Assembly: GCF_049701175.1 (NCBI RefSeq)
Contig: NZ_JBNATW010000005.1
Span: forward strand, 1 to 64,000
DNA length: 64,000 bases
From: Thermovenabulum sp049701175
GTDB taxonomy: Bacteria > Bacillota > Thermosediminibacteria > Thermosediminibacterales > Thermosediminibacteraceae
Reading direction: 5' to 3'
The notes under the pieces are model-generated. The model had not been told where the DNA came from. It did not search any database and was given only the letters and a program-made list of their open reading frames with translations. Positions 22,905 through 31,534 of the stretch are shown piece by piece (within the stretch, counting starts at the first letter, position 1; the number at the start of each line of letters is the position of its first letter). The position numbers and the translations under genes were made by a program.

Positions 22905-25351
22905 TATTTTATAACTATATTTACTAATTTTTGAGGTATAGTAATTATTTTTACAATTTCCTTATTTTCTATATAAGACATTACTTTTTCATTGCTTAAA
23001 GCTTTTGATTTGAGCTCATCCTCAGAAATATCTGCCGGAACTACTAGTTTTGCCCTTACCTTTCCGTTTATCTGAACTACAACCTCAACTTCTTCTTCCA
23101 AAATAGCCTCCTCATCGTATTTGGGCCATGGCATTAAATGAATACTACCCTTATTTCCTATCCTTTCCCATAATTCCTCAGTAATATGTGGCGCAAAGGG
23201 TGCGAGCATCAATAATAGGTTTTCAACTGCCTCTTTGATTACCTTCCCTGAAATTTCCTCTTTAACTGCAATAAGCCCATTGACCATTTCCATTATCGCG
23301 CTTATAGCAGTATTAAAATTGAACCTTTCTTCAATATCTGTTGTAACCTTCTTTATGGTTTTATGAATTAAACGGCGTGCATCTTTGTCTGCCTTTTCAT
23401 TTTTTAAAGGTTCACTAAACCTTTCGCGAAGTTCTTCAACAAGCCTCCATACCCTTGAAAGGAATCTAAAACATCCCTCTACTCCTTGGTCACTCCATTC
23501 CAAATCCTTTTCCGGTGGCGAGGCAAAAAGTATAAAGAGTCTTGCCGTATCCGCACCGTATTTCTCTACTATTTCTTCAGGGCTGACTATATTACCGAGA
23601 GATTTTGACATTTTTGCACCATCTTTTAGCACCATACCCTGTGTTAAAAGATTTGTAAACGGTTCGTCTACATGCACTAAACCGGCATCCCGCATAACCT
23701 TATTGAAAAATCTGGAGTACATTAGATGCAGTATAGCGTGCTCCACTCCGCCTATATATTGGTCAACGGGCATCCAATACCTCAATTTATCTTGTTCAAA
23801 AGGCTTTTCATTATTTTTTGGATCGGTATATCTATAATAATACCAAGATGAACACATGAAAGTATCCATGGTATCCGTTTCCCTCTTAGCAGGGCCATTA
23901 CACTTAGGGCAGGTGGTATTTAAAAACTCTTCACATTCTAGCAAAGGTGAAGTACCTTTAGGATTAAATTCCACATTTTCAGGAAGCAGTACAGGAAGCT
24001 GTTCTTCGGGTACAGGCACAATACCACATTTTTCGCAATATATAATTGGTATAGGCGCACCCCAGTACCTTTGCCTCGAAATGAGCCAATCTCTTAATTT
24101 ATAATTTACAGTAATCTTCCCTATGCCTTTTTCTTCCATGTACTTTCCAATCTCTTTTATAGCTTTATCGCTTTGCATACCGGTAAACTGGCCAGAATTA
24201 ACAAGCACCCCAATTTCAGTAAACGCCTTATCCATTTCCTCTACTTTTAATTCCCCTTCAAAGGGATTTATTACTACTTTAATAGGAAGGTTATATTTTT
24301 TAGCAAACTCAAAATCCCTTTGGTCGTGAGCAGGAACGCCCATTACCGCACCGGTTCCATAATCCAGCAGGACATAATTTGCTATCCAAATGGGAATGCG
24401 CTCATTGTTAATGGGATTTATTGCATAAGCTCCTATAAAAAGCCCCTCTTTTTCTGTTTCCGTTGAAGTTCTTGTTATCTCGTTTAGCTTCTCCATTTTT
24501 TTCTGAAACTCTTTTACTTCCTTTTCAAAAGGAGTCCCTTCCGACAAAGCATTTACCAAGGGATGCTCGGGAGCAAGCACCAAATAAGTTACCCCGTAAA
24601 TGGTATCAGGTCTGGTAGTAAATACTGGGATTTTATCCTTGGTTTTTTCAGCAGTAAAGTAAACCTCTACTCCTTCACTTTTACCTATCCAATTTTCCTG
24701 CATCACTTTTACCTTTTCTGGCCACCCTGGAAGTTTTTTCAAATCTTCCAATAACTCCTCAGCATATTTTGTAATTTTGAAAAACCATTGTTCAAGGTTC
24801 TTTTTTCCAACTTCGGTTCCACATCTTTCACATCTTCCATCAACAACCTGCTCGTTTGCAAGAACAGTCGCACAAGAAGGACACCAGTTTACATAAGCTT
24901 TCTTTCTGTAGGCTAGCCCCATTTCGTATAGCTTCAAAAAAAACCATTGAGTCCATTTATAATAATCAGGATGACAGGTAGCAACCTCCCTATCCCAATC
25001 ATAACTTATACCTAATTCCTTTAACTGTTTTTTCATGTTTTTTATATTATCCCATGTCCATTTTGCAGGATGAATTTTATGCTTTATGGCTGCGTTCTCT
25101 GCAGGAAGGCCAAAGGCATCCCATCCCATTGGATGAAGTACATTAAACCCGTTCATTCTTTTATACCTTGCAACTACATCACCAATGGAATAGTTCCTTA
25201 CATGACCCATATGTAATTTTCCTGAAGGATATGGAAACATTTCCAAACAATAATATTTTGGTTTTGTTTCATCTTCAAAAACCTTATAAATTCCCTGTTC
25301 TTCCCAAATTTTCTGCCATTTTTGTTCGATTCTTTTAAAATCGTAGTTCAT
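22904..25351 (-). CDS. leuS: Leucyl-tRNA synthetase
   Basis: Class I aminoacyl-tRNA synthetase, 815 residues, normal bacterial length. The HIGH site reads PYPSGKLHMGHVRNY (about 38-52) and KMSKS reads GAKMSKSLGN (about 573-582). Between them are the zinc-type cysteines (WCPSCATVL, CERCG), the editing domain (TGAVMGVPAHDQRD) and a second CEKCG...CPKCNGP. A leucine T-box riboswitch precedes it, and its promoter lies in the end of rsfS, so expression responds to uncharged tRNA-Leu. Confidence 0.97.
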   Translation of the reverse strand: MNYDFKRIEQKWQKIWEEQGIYKVFEDETKPKYYCLEMFPYPSGKLHMGHVRNYSIGDVVARYKRMNGFNVLHPMGWDAFGLPAENAAIKHKIHPAKWTWDNIKNMKKQLKELGISYDWDREVATCHPDYYKWTQWFFLKLYEMGLAYRKKAYVNWCPSCATVLANEQVVDGRCERCGTEVGKKNLEQWFFKITKYAEELLEDLKKLPGWPEKVKVMQENWIGKSEGVEVYFTAEKTKDKIPVFTTRPDTIYGVTYLVLAPEHPLVNALSEGTPFEKEVKEFQKKMEKLNEITRTSTETEKEGLFIGAYAINPINNERIPIWIANYVLLDYGTGAVMGVPAHDQRDFEFAKKYNLPIKVVINPFEGELKVEEMDKAFTEIGVLVNSGQFTGMQSDKAIKEIGKYMEEKGIGKITVNYKLRDWLISRQRYWGAPIPIIYCEKCGIVPVPEEQLPVLLPENVEFNPKGTSPLLECEEFLNTTCPKCNGPAKRETDTMDTFMCSSWYYYRYTDPKNNEKPFEQDKLRYWMPVDQYIGGVEHAILHLMYSRFFNKVMRDAGLVHVDEPFTNLLTQGMVLKDGAKMSKSLGNIVSPEEIVEKYGADTARLFILFASPPEKDLEWSDQGVEGCFRFLSRVWRLVEELRERFSEPLKNEKADKDARRLIHKTIKKVTTDIEERFNFNTAISAIMEMVNGLIAVKEEISGKVIKEAVENLLLMLAPFAPHITEELWERIGNKGSIHLMPWPKYDEEAILEEEVEVVVQINGKVRAKLVVPADISEDELKSKALSNEKVMSYIENKEIVKIITIPQKLVNIVIK

Positions 25352-25380
25352 AATATACCTCCTTCCATTGTATCCAAAAT

Positions 25381-25578
25381 AAAAAGGCTTCTCCCTTGTT
25401 TAGGGGCGAGAAGCCTTTTCCTCGCGGTACCACCCTAATTGGCATAAGCCCGCTCTTTGCATTTTAACGCCTGCCGGCTTTCACCACAAGGCGAGTTCAA
25501 GGGCCTTCTCTCCGGATTCTCACCGCACCTCCGGTCTCTGTAAGAGAAAGCTACCTCTACTACTCCTTGCCTTAAGAA
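25381..25578 (-). promoter_or_regulatory. T-box riboswitch for leuS (leucine)
   Basis: The minus-strand leader holds the conserved T-box AGGGTGGTACCGCGAGG (antiterminator, 25420-25436) followed by a long intrinsic terminator (arms at 25381-25419, AAAAGGCTTCTC...). Stem I runs from about 25578 with AAGGC pairing to GCCTT. The specifier loop reads GAACTC, giving the leucine codon CUC at 25495-25493. Uncharged tRNA-Leu pairing with the specifier and T-box should favour readthrough into leuS. Confidence 0.92.
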
Positions 25579-25596
25579 GAATATATTTCCTTATTT

Positions 25597-25974
25597 TTAG
25601 CTTATATTATATGAAAAATCTTCTTGGCTGTCAACATCAATGCTCACAGCATCAGCCCATAACCTCTCCAAGTCGTAATATTCCCTATCGGGCTCATTAA
25701 AAATATGGATTATAACATCTCCATAATCTAAAAGAACCCACCTTGCCTCTTTGTAACCTTCTTTACCTCTTAGAAAAATGCTATATAATGACAGCTTTTC
25801 CTCAACTTCATCAGCCAAAGCCCTCACGTGAATGGCATTATTCCCTGAAGCAATAACAAAAAAATCTGCCATTACTGTCAATCTACTTATATCCAAAATT
25901 ACTATATCCTTCGCTTTTTTTTCATCAAGTATCTTAGCAGCTTGCAACGCGATTTCTTTAGGGATTTTATCCAT
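25597..25974 (-). CDS. rsfS: Ribosomal silencing factor RsfS
   Basis: A 125-residue RsfS/Iojap-family protein that binds ribosomal protein L14 and blocks subunit joining when nutrients run short. Characteristic parts are IVILDISRLTVMADFFVIASGNNAIHVRALADEVE (in two parts: DISRLTVMADFFVIASG and VRALADEVEEKL) and WVLLDYGDVIIHIFNEPDREYYDLERLWADA near the end. It sits in the standard nadD-yqeK-LCP-rsfS order. The last codons hold the leuS promoter. Length is normal. Confidence 0.95.
   Translation of the reverse strand: MDKIPKEIALQAAKILDEKKAKDIVILDISRLTVMADFFVIASGNNAIHVRALADEVEEKLSLYSIFLRGKEGYKEARWVLLDYGDVIIHIFNEPDREYYDLERLWADAVSIDVDSQEDFSYNIS
25606..25634 (-). promoter_or_regulatory. Promoter for the leuS T-box transcript
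   Basis: On the minus strand TTGACA (25634-25629) and TATAAT (25611-25606) with a 17-base spacer lie inside the last codons of rsfS. They stand about 25 bases before the T-box leader. Confidence 0.75.
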
Positions 25975-26002
25975 TTTATTTTTTTCCCTCCAAATACGGT
26001 TG

Positions 26003-27181
26003 TTAATTATCTTTTATATCCTTCCCCAAAATAATCGTTGTAATATCATCCTTGCTATCTTCATCCTCTTTTATTACAGGATTATTTAAAATCTTCGCTA
26101 TTTCCTTTGCATACTCTGGTTTTTCTTTCGGATAAAGTACAGTTGTAATGTCGTAGTCAAAACTATCGGCATTAGCAATTTTAACAACAGTAAATCCCAT
26201 TGATTCCAATTTTTTCGCAATTTCAGAAGCTACCCCTGAATACCCGCTTCCATTTAAAACTGCAACTTTAATGCCGTTTTTATTGTAGCAAATTTCATCT
26301 ATCAATTCTCTAACCTTATTTTCTTCCGGAATAAAATAGCTTACTCCACCGATATACTGACCCGAGCCAGGGAGGGTATAAGTTTCTATATCCTCTTCAC
26401 TTAATTGTCTTGCAAAATTAGCAAGTTTTATCATATCCATTGGGCTCATATCTGTTTTTACATTTTCCTGAACGATCTCGATTAACTTTGGAATTTTAAA
26501 AATATTTGCAGGTTTCAGCAAAGCTTTAACAGTTGCCTTTACAAATTTTTGCTGGGCTTTTATCCTTGCTATGTCTCCCTCAGGATAATGCCTAAACCTT
26601 ACAAATTGTTCTGCCTTTTCCCCGTCTAAAACTTGAAGCCCCGGTTTAAGGTCTATATGAAGATTGCCTGCATTATCGTCGTATTTCATTCTCCTCTCAA
26701 TTTCTATTTCGACTCCTCCGATGGCGTCAACAATTTTTTTAAAACCCTCGTAATTTACCGTTACGTAATAATGCACAGGAACATTAAGGAGCTTACTAAC
26801 CGTTTCAACAGCAAGCTTAGGACCGCCGAAAGCCATTGCAGCATTTATTTTTTGTACCCCTTCATTTGGTAAAACTACCCTTGTGTCTCTTGGTATAGAA
26901 AGGATATTAACTTTTTTATTTTTCAAATCTAAACTAAACAGCATCATAGTATCTGAACGATGTCTATTATGTTCTTCATCAGCACCAATTGTACCAGCGT
27001 CAAGTCCAAGGAGTAAAATATTCAAATGACCGTTTTTTTCAGCCTCTTCAAAAAACGAATCCTGCCCATTTGTGTTACTCTTGTTGCTAACTAAGTTCTT
27101 ATAGGTAAAATAAAAACCGCTTCCAAACGAAAGCGCAAAAAACAAAACAACAAAAATCCCAATTTTAAAAAACCTCTTCAT
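26003..27181 (-). CDS. LytR-CpsA-Psr (LCP) family protein with LytR_C tail
   Basis: Membrane-anchored enzyme that attaches wall polymers such as teichoic acid or capsule to peptidoglycan, 392 residues. The N-terminal membrane segment (about 6-27) is followed by the LCP core with RHRSDTMMLFSLD, ILSIPRDTRV and QFVRFRHYPEGDIARIKAQQ (conserved arginines and aspartates). A C-terminal LytR_C domain (about 305-370) contains GIKVAVLNGSGYSGVASEIA. Its start overlaps the end of yqeK by four bases, so the pair is coupled. Confidence 0.92.
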   Translation of the reverse strand: MKRFFKIGIFVVLFFALSFGSGFYFTYKNLVSNKSNTNGQDSFFEEAEKNGHLNILLLGLDAGTIGADEEHNRHRSDTMMLFSLDLKNKKVNILSIPRDTRVVLPNEGVQKINAAMAFGGPKLAVETVSKLLNVPVHYYVTVNYEGFKKIVDAIGGVEIEIERRMKYDDNAGNLHIDLKPGLQVLDGEKAEQFVRFRHYPEGDIARIKAQQKFVKATVKALLKPANIFKIPKLIEIVQENVKTDMSPMDMIKLANFARQLSEEDIETYTLPGSGQYIGGVSYFIPEENKVRELIDEICYNKNGIKVAVLNGSGYSGVASEIAKKLESMGFTVVKIANADSFDYDITTVLYPKEKPEYAKEIAKILNNPVIKEDEDSKDDITTIILGKDIKDN

Positions 27182-27765
27182 AATTCTCCCCTCTTGTTCC
27201 TCCGGTTTTTTAACAAACTATTTCTGGCTGCCACAGTTTTGGGATGAAGAAGCGAATTTTTTTCCAATACATACCTAATGGTAGAATTCAGCCCCTTTAA
27301 AACTCCTTCATCCAAATCATTAAATGTTGTCTCTCTAATATCTTCTACCCCCGGGAAATTTCTATTAGGTTCTATATAATCTGCAATATATATGATTTTA
27401 TCCAGAAGACTCATATTTTCATCGCCTGTTGTGTGAATTTCTATAGCCCGAAGTATTTCTTTATCTTTTATGCCAAATTTTATTTCAACTATTTTTGCCC
27501 CTAAGGGGCCATGGATTAATACCTTTTCAGTCGCTGAAATATCATCTAACAGTATACCAAACTCAATAGCTAATTTCAACTGTTCCTCTTCAGGTATATC
27601 CTTTGCACAGTCATGAAGCAGCCCTGCAATTGCAGCTTTATTTTCAGATGCTCCATACTTTTTAGCAAGATTAATTGAAGTTTCCATAACTCCGATAGAA
27701 TGAACATATCTTTCCTTGGACAATTCTTTTTGCAGAATACTTTTATACATCTCTAATTCCATCAT
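27178..27765 (-). CDS. yqeK: YqeK-type HD-domain hydrolase
   Basis: HD-family phosphohydrolase of 195 residues; B. subtilis YqeK cleaves diadenosine tetraphosphate. The metal site is AIAGLLHDCAKDIP (H and D of the HD pair), with an earlier conserved histidine in RYVHSIGVMETS and later LIHGPLGAKIVE and AIEIHTTGDENMSLLDKIIYIADYIEP (read in parts). It begins with ATGATG after AGGTGAG. It follows nadD by four bases and overlaps the LCP gene, as in many Firmicutes. Confidence 0.93.
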   Translation of the reverse strand: MMELEMYKSILQKELSKERYVHSIGVMETSINLAKKYGASENKAAIAGLLHDCAKDIPEEEQLKLAIEFGILLDDISATEKVLIHGPLGAKIVEIKFGIKDKEILRAIEIHTTGDENMSLLDKIIYIADYIEPNRNFPGVEDIRETTFNDLDEGVLKGLNSTIRYVLEKNSLLHPKTVAARNSLLKNRRNKRGEL

Positions 27766-27769
27766 AGGC

Positions 27770-28381
27770 TCACCTGTAAAGGTTATTCTTTATTATATAA
27801 TACTCAACAGCTTCTGGTACTAAATATTTTATAGACTGACCGTTTTTTACTTTTTTTCTTATATCCGTAGAAGAAATAGCCATTCCTGTGACTTCCAATA
27901 TAAAAATTTCCTTCCCGTATAGATTTTTTACCTCTTTTACCTTTCGTTCCAATTGTTCCGAAGTATAACCTGGCCTTGTAGCTGCAATAAAGGTGCAGTA
28001 TTTTAGAACTTCCTCTACTTTTTTCCAGGTAAGTATATCAAGAATAGCATCTGCTCCGGAAATGAAAAAAAGTTCTACACTATCATCGTATTTCTCTCTA
28101 AACCATTTCAAGGTATCTACCGTATAGGTATAACCTTCTCTATCCACCTCGACCCGTGATACTTCAAAATAGGGATTGCTGTTTACTGCAAGTGCAGTCA
28201 TAATGTATCTGTGCTCTGAATCCGTAACTTTATAATCCTTTTTGTGAGGTGGATTTCCCGCTGGAATAAAAATCACCTTTGAAAGATTAAAATTTATCCT
28301 CGCCTCTTCAGCTGCAACTAAATGTCCATAATGAATTGGGTCAAAGGTCCCTCCCATAAGCCCTATTTTAAGCTTTGTCAA
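27770..28381 (-). CDS. nadD: Nicotinate-mononucleotide adenylyltransferase
   Basis: Enzyme that makes nicotinate adenine dinucleotide from nicotinate mononucleotide and ATP in NAD synthesis; 203 residues. The nucleotidyltransferase motif is LMGGTFDPIHYGHL (about 9-22) and the second signature is AISSTDIRKK near the end; a middle marker is PPHKKDYKVTD. I chose the TTG at 28381, because GGGAGGG lies six bases before it. An upstream TTG at 28396 would place this SD inside the gene. It follows obg at 17 bases. Confidence 0.93.
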   Translation of the reverse strand: MTKLKIGLMGGTFDPIHYGHLVAAEEARINFNLSKVIFIPAGNPPHKKDYKVTDSEHRYIMTALAVNSNPYFEVSRVEVDREGYTYTVDTLKWFREKYDDSVELFFISGADAILDILTWKKVEEVLKYCTFIAATRPGYTSEQLERKVKEVKNLYGKEIFILEVTGMAISSTDIRKKVKNGQSIKYLVPEAVEYYIIKNNLYR

Positions 28382-28398
28382 ATTTTTCCCTCCCAAAG

Positions 28399-29679
28399 CT
28401 ATTCAAAATAGTAAAATTCTGCATCACCAATTTTAACAATATCTCCCTCTTTTATTCCTTTTTCTTTTAACATATCATCTATCCCCATTTTCTTCAAAGT
28501 TCGTTGTAATCTTTTTACCGCTGATTCGTTTTCTAAATCGGTCATAGCTACCAGTCTCTCTACAACCTTCCCCTTTACATAAAAAATGTTTCCGCCTTTT
28601 TCTACCCTTATATCTTCTGATTTTTTAAAAGTGTATCTTTTTACCTCTTCCTCTGGAACTTCAAAATGAATTTCTTTATCCTTTTCTCTATTTAGATATT
28701 CTACAATTTTATTTATCAAATCTTTAATCCCAAATCCGGTAGCGCCGGAAATGGGGAGAACTTCATAACCCTCTTTTGAAAGCCTTTCCAAAATTTTTGG
28801 GAAATTCTTTCGAGATTCCTCCAAATCCATTTTATTTACAGCAACAATTTGAGGCTTTTCTGTAAGTTTTATGCTAAATTGCTTTAATTCCTCGTTTATC
28901 TTATAAAACCCTTCTACAGGGTCAATTTCAAAGCCTGAGCCATCTATGACATGTACTAGAACCTTGGTTCTTTCAATATGCCTTAAAAAATCATGCCCAA
29001 GTCCTAACCCTTCATGAGCACCTTCAATAAGCCCAGGGATGTCTGCAACAACAAAACTTTTCCTTTCAGGTCCTAAATCCACAACTCCAAGGTTGGGAGT
29101 AAGAGTAGTAAAAGGATAATCAGCAATTTTGGGCCTTGCAGCTGTCATTCTCGAAAGCAGTGTCGACTTACCCACATTAGGAAATCCGATTAATCCCACA
29201 TCTGCGAGAAGCTTCAATTCTAATATTATCCATTTTTCTTCCCCCGGTTCACCCTTTTCAGCAAAATCCGGTGCTTGATTTACCGATGATACAAAACGTG
29301 CATTCCCTCTGCCTCCACGGCCGCCTTTTGCAACAATAAACCTCTGACCCGGTTCCACCAAATCTGCCAATATCTCAAGGGTTTCAGCATCTTTAACAAT
29401 GGTCCCAGGGGGTACTTTTATTACAAGATCCTCGCCATTTTTCCCTGCTTTATTTGAGCCCTGACCATGTTCTCCTTTTTCTGCCTTATAGTGAATCTTG
29501 TATTTAAAATCTTGTAAAGTTGAAAGGTTTGGATCTACTTCAAGCACAACATCTCCGCCTTTGCCTCCATCACCGCCGCTTGGGCCTCCTCGAGGTACAT
29601 ATTTTTCTCTTCTGAAGGCAACAACTCCATTCCCGCCGTCTCCACCTTTAACATAGATTTTTGCTACATCTACAAACAT
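28399..29679 (-). CDS. obgE: Obg-family GTPase
   Basis: Essential GTPase in large-ribosomal-subunit assembly and stress and sporulation control; 426 residues. The glycine-rich Obg fold (1-158) contains VKGGDGGNGVVAFRREKYVPRGGPSGGDGGKGGD in part. The G domain (about 159-330) has GFPNVGKST, DIPGLIEG and NKMD. The OCT domain is at the end (PEEEVKRYTFKKSEDI). An upstream GTG is open, but AAGGTGG before the ATG at 29679 decides the start. In B. subtilis obg is cotranscribed with spo0B; the gene just upstream here looks Spo0B-like. Confidence 0.96.
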   Translation of the reverse strand: MFVDVAKIYVKGGDGGNGVVAFRREKYVPRGGPSGGDGGKGGDVVLEVDPNLSTLQDFKYKIHYKAEKGEHGQGSNKAGKNGEDLVIKVPPGTIVKDAETLEILADLVEPGQRFIVAKGGRGGRGNARFVSSVNQAPDFAEKGEPGEEKWIILELKLLADVGLIGFPNVGKSTLLSRMTAARPKIADYPFTTLTPNLGVVDLGPERKSFVVADIPGLIEGAHEGLGLGHDFLRHIERTKVLVHVIDGSGFEIDPVEGFYKINEELKQFSIKLTEKPQIVAVNKMDLEESRKNFPKILERLSKEGYEVLPISGATGFGIKDLINKIVEYLNREKDKEIHFEVPEEEVKRYTFKKSEDIRVEKGGNIFYVKGKVVERLVAMTDLENESAVKRLQRTLKKMGIDDMLKEKGIKEGDIVKIGDAEFYYFE

Positions 29680-29774
29680 AAAAACCACCTTATTAGCATT
29701 TTTTTAAATTTTTCCCGACTACTAAAATATATATTCAAAACAAATAATTTTCAAGGTATTTGTGATTAAAAATA

Positions 29775-30287
29775 TCATATTTTATTGATTTTTATATGCC
29801 TTTCTCCTATTGTAATCAAAATTTGTTTTTCCTCATCGCTATTAGCTTCATTTATAATTTTTTTAATTTGCTCTTTTATATTATTTGCTATGCTCTTATT
29901 TATTTTAATTTTGTCGAATTCCTCCAATATTTCCAGGGAAATATTTGTCCGATTTTGTTTAGCAAAAAAATAAATATCCAAAAGGCAATCGAGCAGATAA
30001 TAATCCTTTATTTTCATCAAATTGCTTATAAAATTGTAATTTTTGTTATTGATTATGTATTCAATGATTTTCTGGTACTTGCCCATTTGGGCATAGCCGT
30101 AAATCAACTGATAGTCATTATTAATATCGTGTTTAACCATTCTTAATAATAAAATAAGTTTTTTTATCAATTCTCTGGTAAACCTTTTTGTTTTAATATG
30201 TAATGAAAGTAATATTAAAGAGAACAAGGAAAAAACTATAAAAAAAGGAAAGATTTTTTCATTATTAATAAACATAAAATTATCCAA
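29775..30287 (-). CDS. Spo0B-like membrane-anchored histidine phosphotransfer protein (putative)
   Basis: A 170-residue protein with an N-terminal membrane segment (FPFFIVFSLFSLILLSLHI, about 14-32). A helical-hairpin-like region follows, RMVKHDINNDYQLIYGYAQM (about 49-68), with an H-D-x-N core that resembles the phosphorylated-histidine helix of Spo0B (RHDWMNKLQLIKG). The rest is a shorter helical C-terminus without a kinase ATPase. It lies exactly where spo0B lies in B. subtilis, between rpmA and obg. The start is TTG with GGGAAG before it; an ATG at 30275 is an alternative. Phosphorelay function is inferred from position and this motif. Confidence 0.6.
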   Translation of the reverse strand: MDNFMFINNEKIFPFFIVFSLFSLILLSLHIKTKRFTRELIKKLILLLRMVKHDINNDYQLIYGYAQMGKYQKIIEYIINNKNYNFISNLMKIKDYYLLDCLLDIYFFAKQNRTNISLEILEEFDKIKINKSIANNIKEQIKKIINEANSDEEKQILITIGERHIKINKI

Positions 30288-30421
30288 CTAGATCTTCCCT
30301 TCGCAATATTTTTAGTATACAGATTTTTATTTCAATATTATGATTCTACAAAAATCTTTAAATTCCTTTGAATTCCTTTATAAAAAATTAATAAAAATTA
30401 AGTGTAAAGCAGAAAAAATAA

Positions 30422-30443
30422 AGCTCCTCTTAGCTGAGGAGCT
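30422..30443 (-). terminator. Terminator of the rplU-prp-rpmA operon
   Basis: An 8-bp stem AGCTCCTC/GAGGAGCT with a six-base loop overlaps the rpmA stop codon and is followed on the minus strand by TTTATTTTTTC. The 30288-30421 gap behind it must then hold the promoter for the Spo0B-like and obg genes; no clear one is seen. Confidence 0.75.
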
Positions 30444-30714
30444 GAACTTCAGGGTATACATTTACGACTTTCTTGTCCTTGCCTTTTGTCTCGAATTTTA
30501 CATAACCATCAATTTTTGCAAATATTGTATAATCACGCCCTAATCCTGTATTTACACCTGGATAAATCTTTGTCCCTCTTTGACGTACAAGAACGCTACC
30601 TGCCCTGACAAATTGTCCATCAAATCTCTTTACGCCAAGCCTTTTTGATTCACTGTCTCTCCCGTTTCTTGTGCTACCAACACCCTTTTTATGAGCAAAT
30701 AACTGCAGGTTCAT
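30430..30714 (-). CDS. rpmA: 50S ribosomal protein L27 (with cleavable N-terminus)
   Basis: Large-subunit ribosomal protein L27, 94 residues. It begins MNLQLFAHKKGVGSTRNGRDS, the extended form in which the LQLF leader is removed by the cysteine protease Prp. That protease gene is immediately upstream. The rest (KRLGVKRFDGQFVRAGSVLV, RQRGTKIYPGVNTGLGRDYT) is typical. It is the last gene of the rplU-prp-rpmA operon and ends in a terminator. Confidence 0.97.
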   Translation of the reverse strand: MNLQLFAHKKGVGSTRNGRDSESKRLGVKRFDGQFVRAGSVLVRQRGTKIYPGVNTGLGRDYTIFAKIDGYVKFETKGKDKKVVNVYPEVQLLS

Positions 30715-30730
30715 TTATAACACCTCCTTA

Positions 30731-31066
30731 CTAATGCTCTTCCCTGCAAACGAAATTAACATATTTCGGATAGGTTTTTGCTATATCTTCGAGTCCCATC
30801 GCTGTAGTCTGCAGTATTATATCAGCTTTGTACCTACTCTCCTTGGAAATATCTTTTGGTATTTCTATACTTAAATAACCTTCTTTTTTTGTTGAGTTTG
30901 TATTTATCAAAGCAATTTTCTCAATACCAAGGATAGCAGTTTCGCCTAAGGCTGAAACTGCAGCACAAATTATATCTTTGCCGTAATCTGCATACCCTGC
31001 GTGGCCTTTTATTTCTAATTTTGTAATACTTCCTTCTTTGTCCTTCCAAACTGTTATCTTTACCAT
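30731..31066 (-). CDS. prp: Ribosomal-processing cysteine protease Prp
   Basis: A 111-residue YsxB-family cysteine protease that cuts the N-terminal leader of L27. The catalytic pair is H22 (KGHAGYADYGKD) and C34 (IICAAVSALGETA), matching the known S. aureus positions. It is flanked by rplU and rpmA as usual, with 6 and 16 bases between them. Its presence agrees with the leader seen on L27. Confidence 0.94.
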   Translation of the reverse strand: MVKITVWKDKEGSITKLEIKGHAGYADYGKDIICAAVSALGETAILGIEKIALINTNSTKKEGYLSIEIPKDISKESRYKADIILQTTAMGLEDIAKTYPKYVNFVCREEH

Positions 31067-31072
31067 ATCTAA

Positions 31073-31384
31073 TTAAAACTCGATTTTTTCAATCTTGACT
31101 TCAGTAAACGGTTGGCGATGCCCCTTCTTTTTACGATAGTTTTTCTTGGGCTTATACTTGAAAACTATTATCTTTTCGCCCTTCCCGTGCTTTAAAATAG
31201 TAGCCTTTACCTTTGCATTTTCAACAAAAGGCTTTCCTACTATTAGTTCTCCTTCTTTTGAGATAGCCAAAACCTTATCAAATTCTACTGCTTCTCCCTC
31301 TCCAGCACTTAACTTCTCAATGCGGATTACATCGCCCTCGGAAACTTTGTACTGTTTACCGCCGGTCTCTAATATTGCATACAT
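31073..31384 (-). CDS. rplU: 50S ribosomal protein L21
   Basis: Large-subunit protein of 103 residues, beginning MYAILETGGKQYKVSEGDVI and ending with the basic KPKKNYRKKKGHRQPFT stretch. All parts are typical. First gene of the rplU-prp-rpmA operon, with a strong sigma-A-type promoter and a structured leader upstream. GGGAGGAGG precedes the ATG. Confidence 0.97.
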   Translation of the reverse strand: MYAILETGGKQYKVSEGDVIRIEKLSAGEGEAVEFDKVLAISKEGELIVGKPFVENAKVKATILKHGKGEKIIVFKYKPKKNYRKKKGHRQPFTEVKIEKIEF

Positions 31385-31474
31385 TTTATATCCTCCTCCC
31401 TTGACTCTCGCCGAAGCAAGGTAATATTTTTAGACCCGCCTCGTGCGGTGGCCGGCGCACAAAACCACGTTCAT
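31385..31474 (-). promoter_or_regulatory. Probable L21 leader (autoregulatory)
   Basis: Between the promoter and rplU the minus-strand transcript carries ACGTGGTTTTGTGCGCCGGC, CACCGCACGAGGCGGGTC and a CTTGC TTCG GCGAGAG hairpin. Such a GC-rich structured leader upstream of rplU matches the L21 leader of Firmicutes in position and general look. The exact consensus was not checked. Confidence 0.5.
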
Positions 31475-31503
31475 ATTTTAGCAACTTTTTATTCCCTTGT
31501 CAA
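31475..31503 (-). promoter_or_regulatory. Promoter of rplU
   Basis: On the minus strand TTGACA (31503-31498) and TAAAAT (31480-31475) have a 17-base spacer. The leader starts a few bases later. Confidence 0.78.
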
Positions 31504-31534
31504 CTTAAATAGCACATCCATAATTTTCTATATC

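Noticed and set aside
30340..30543. Plus-strand frame through the rpmA terminator
   Set aside because: Antisense to rpmA and its terminator, with no SD; a shadow frame.
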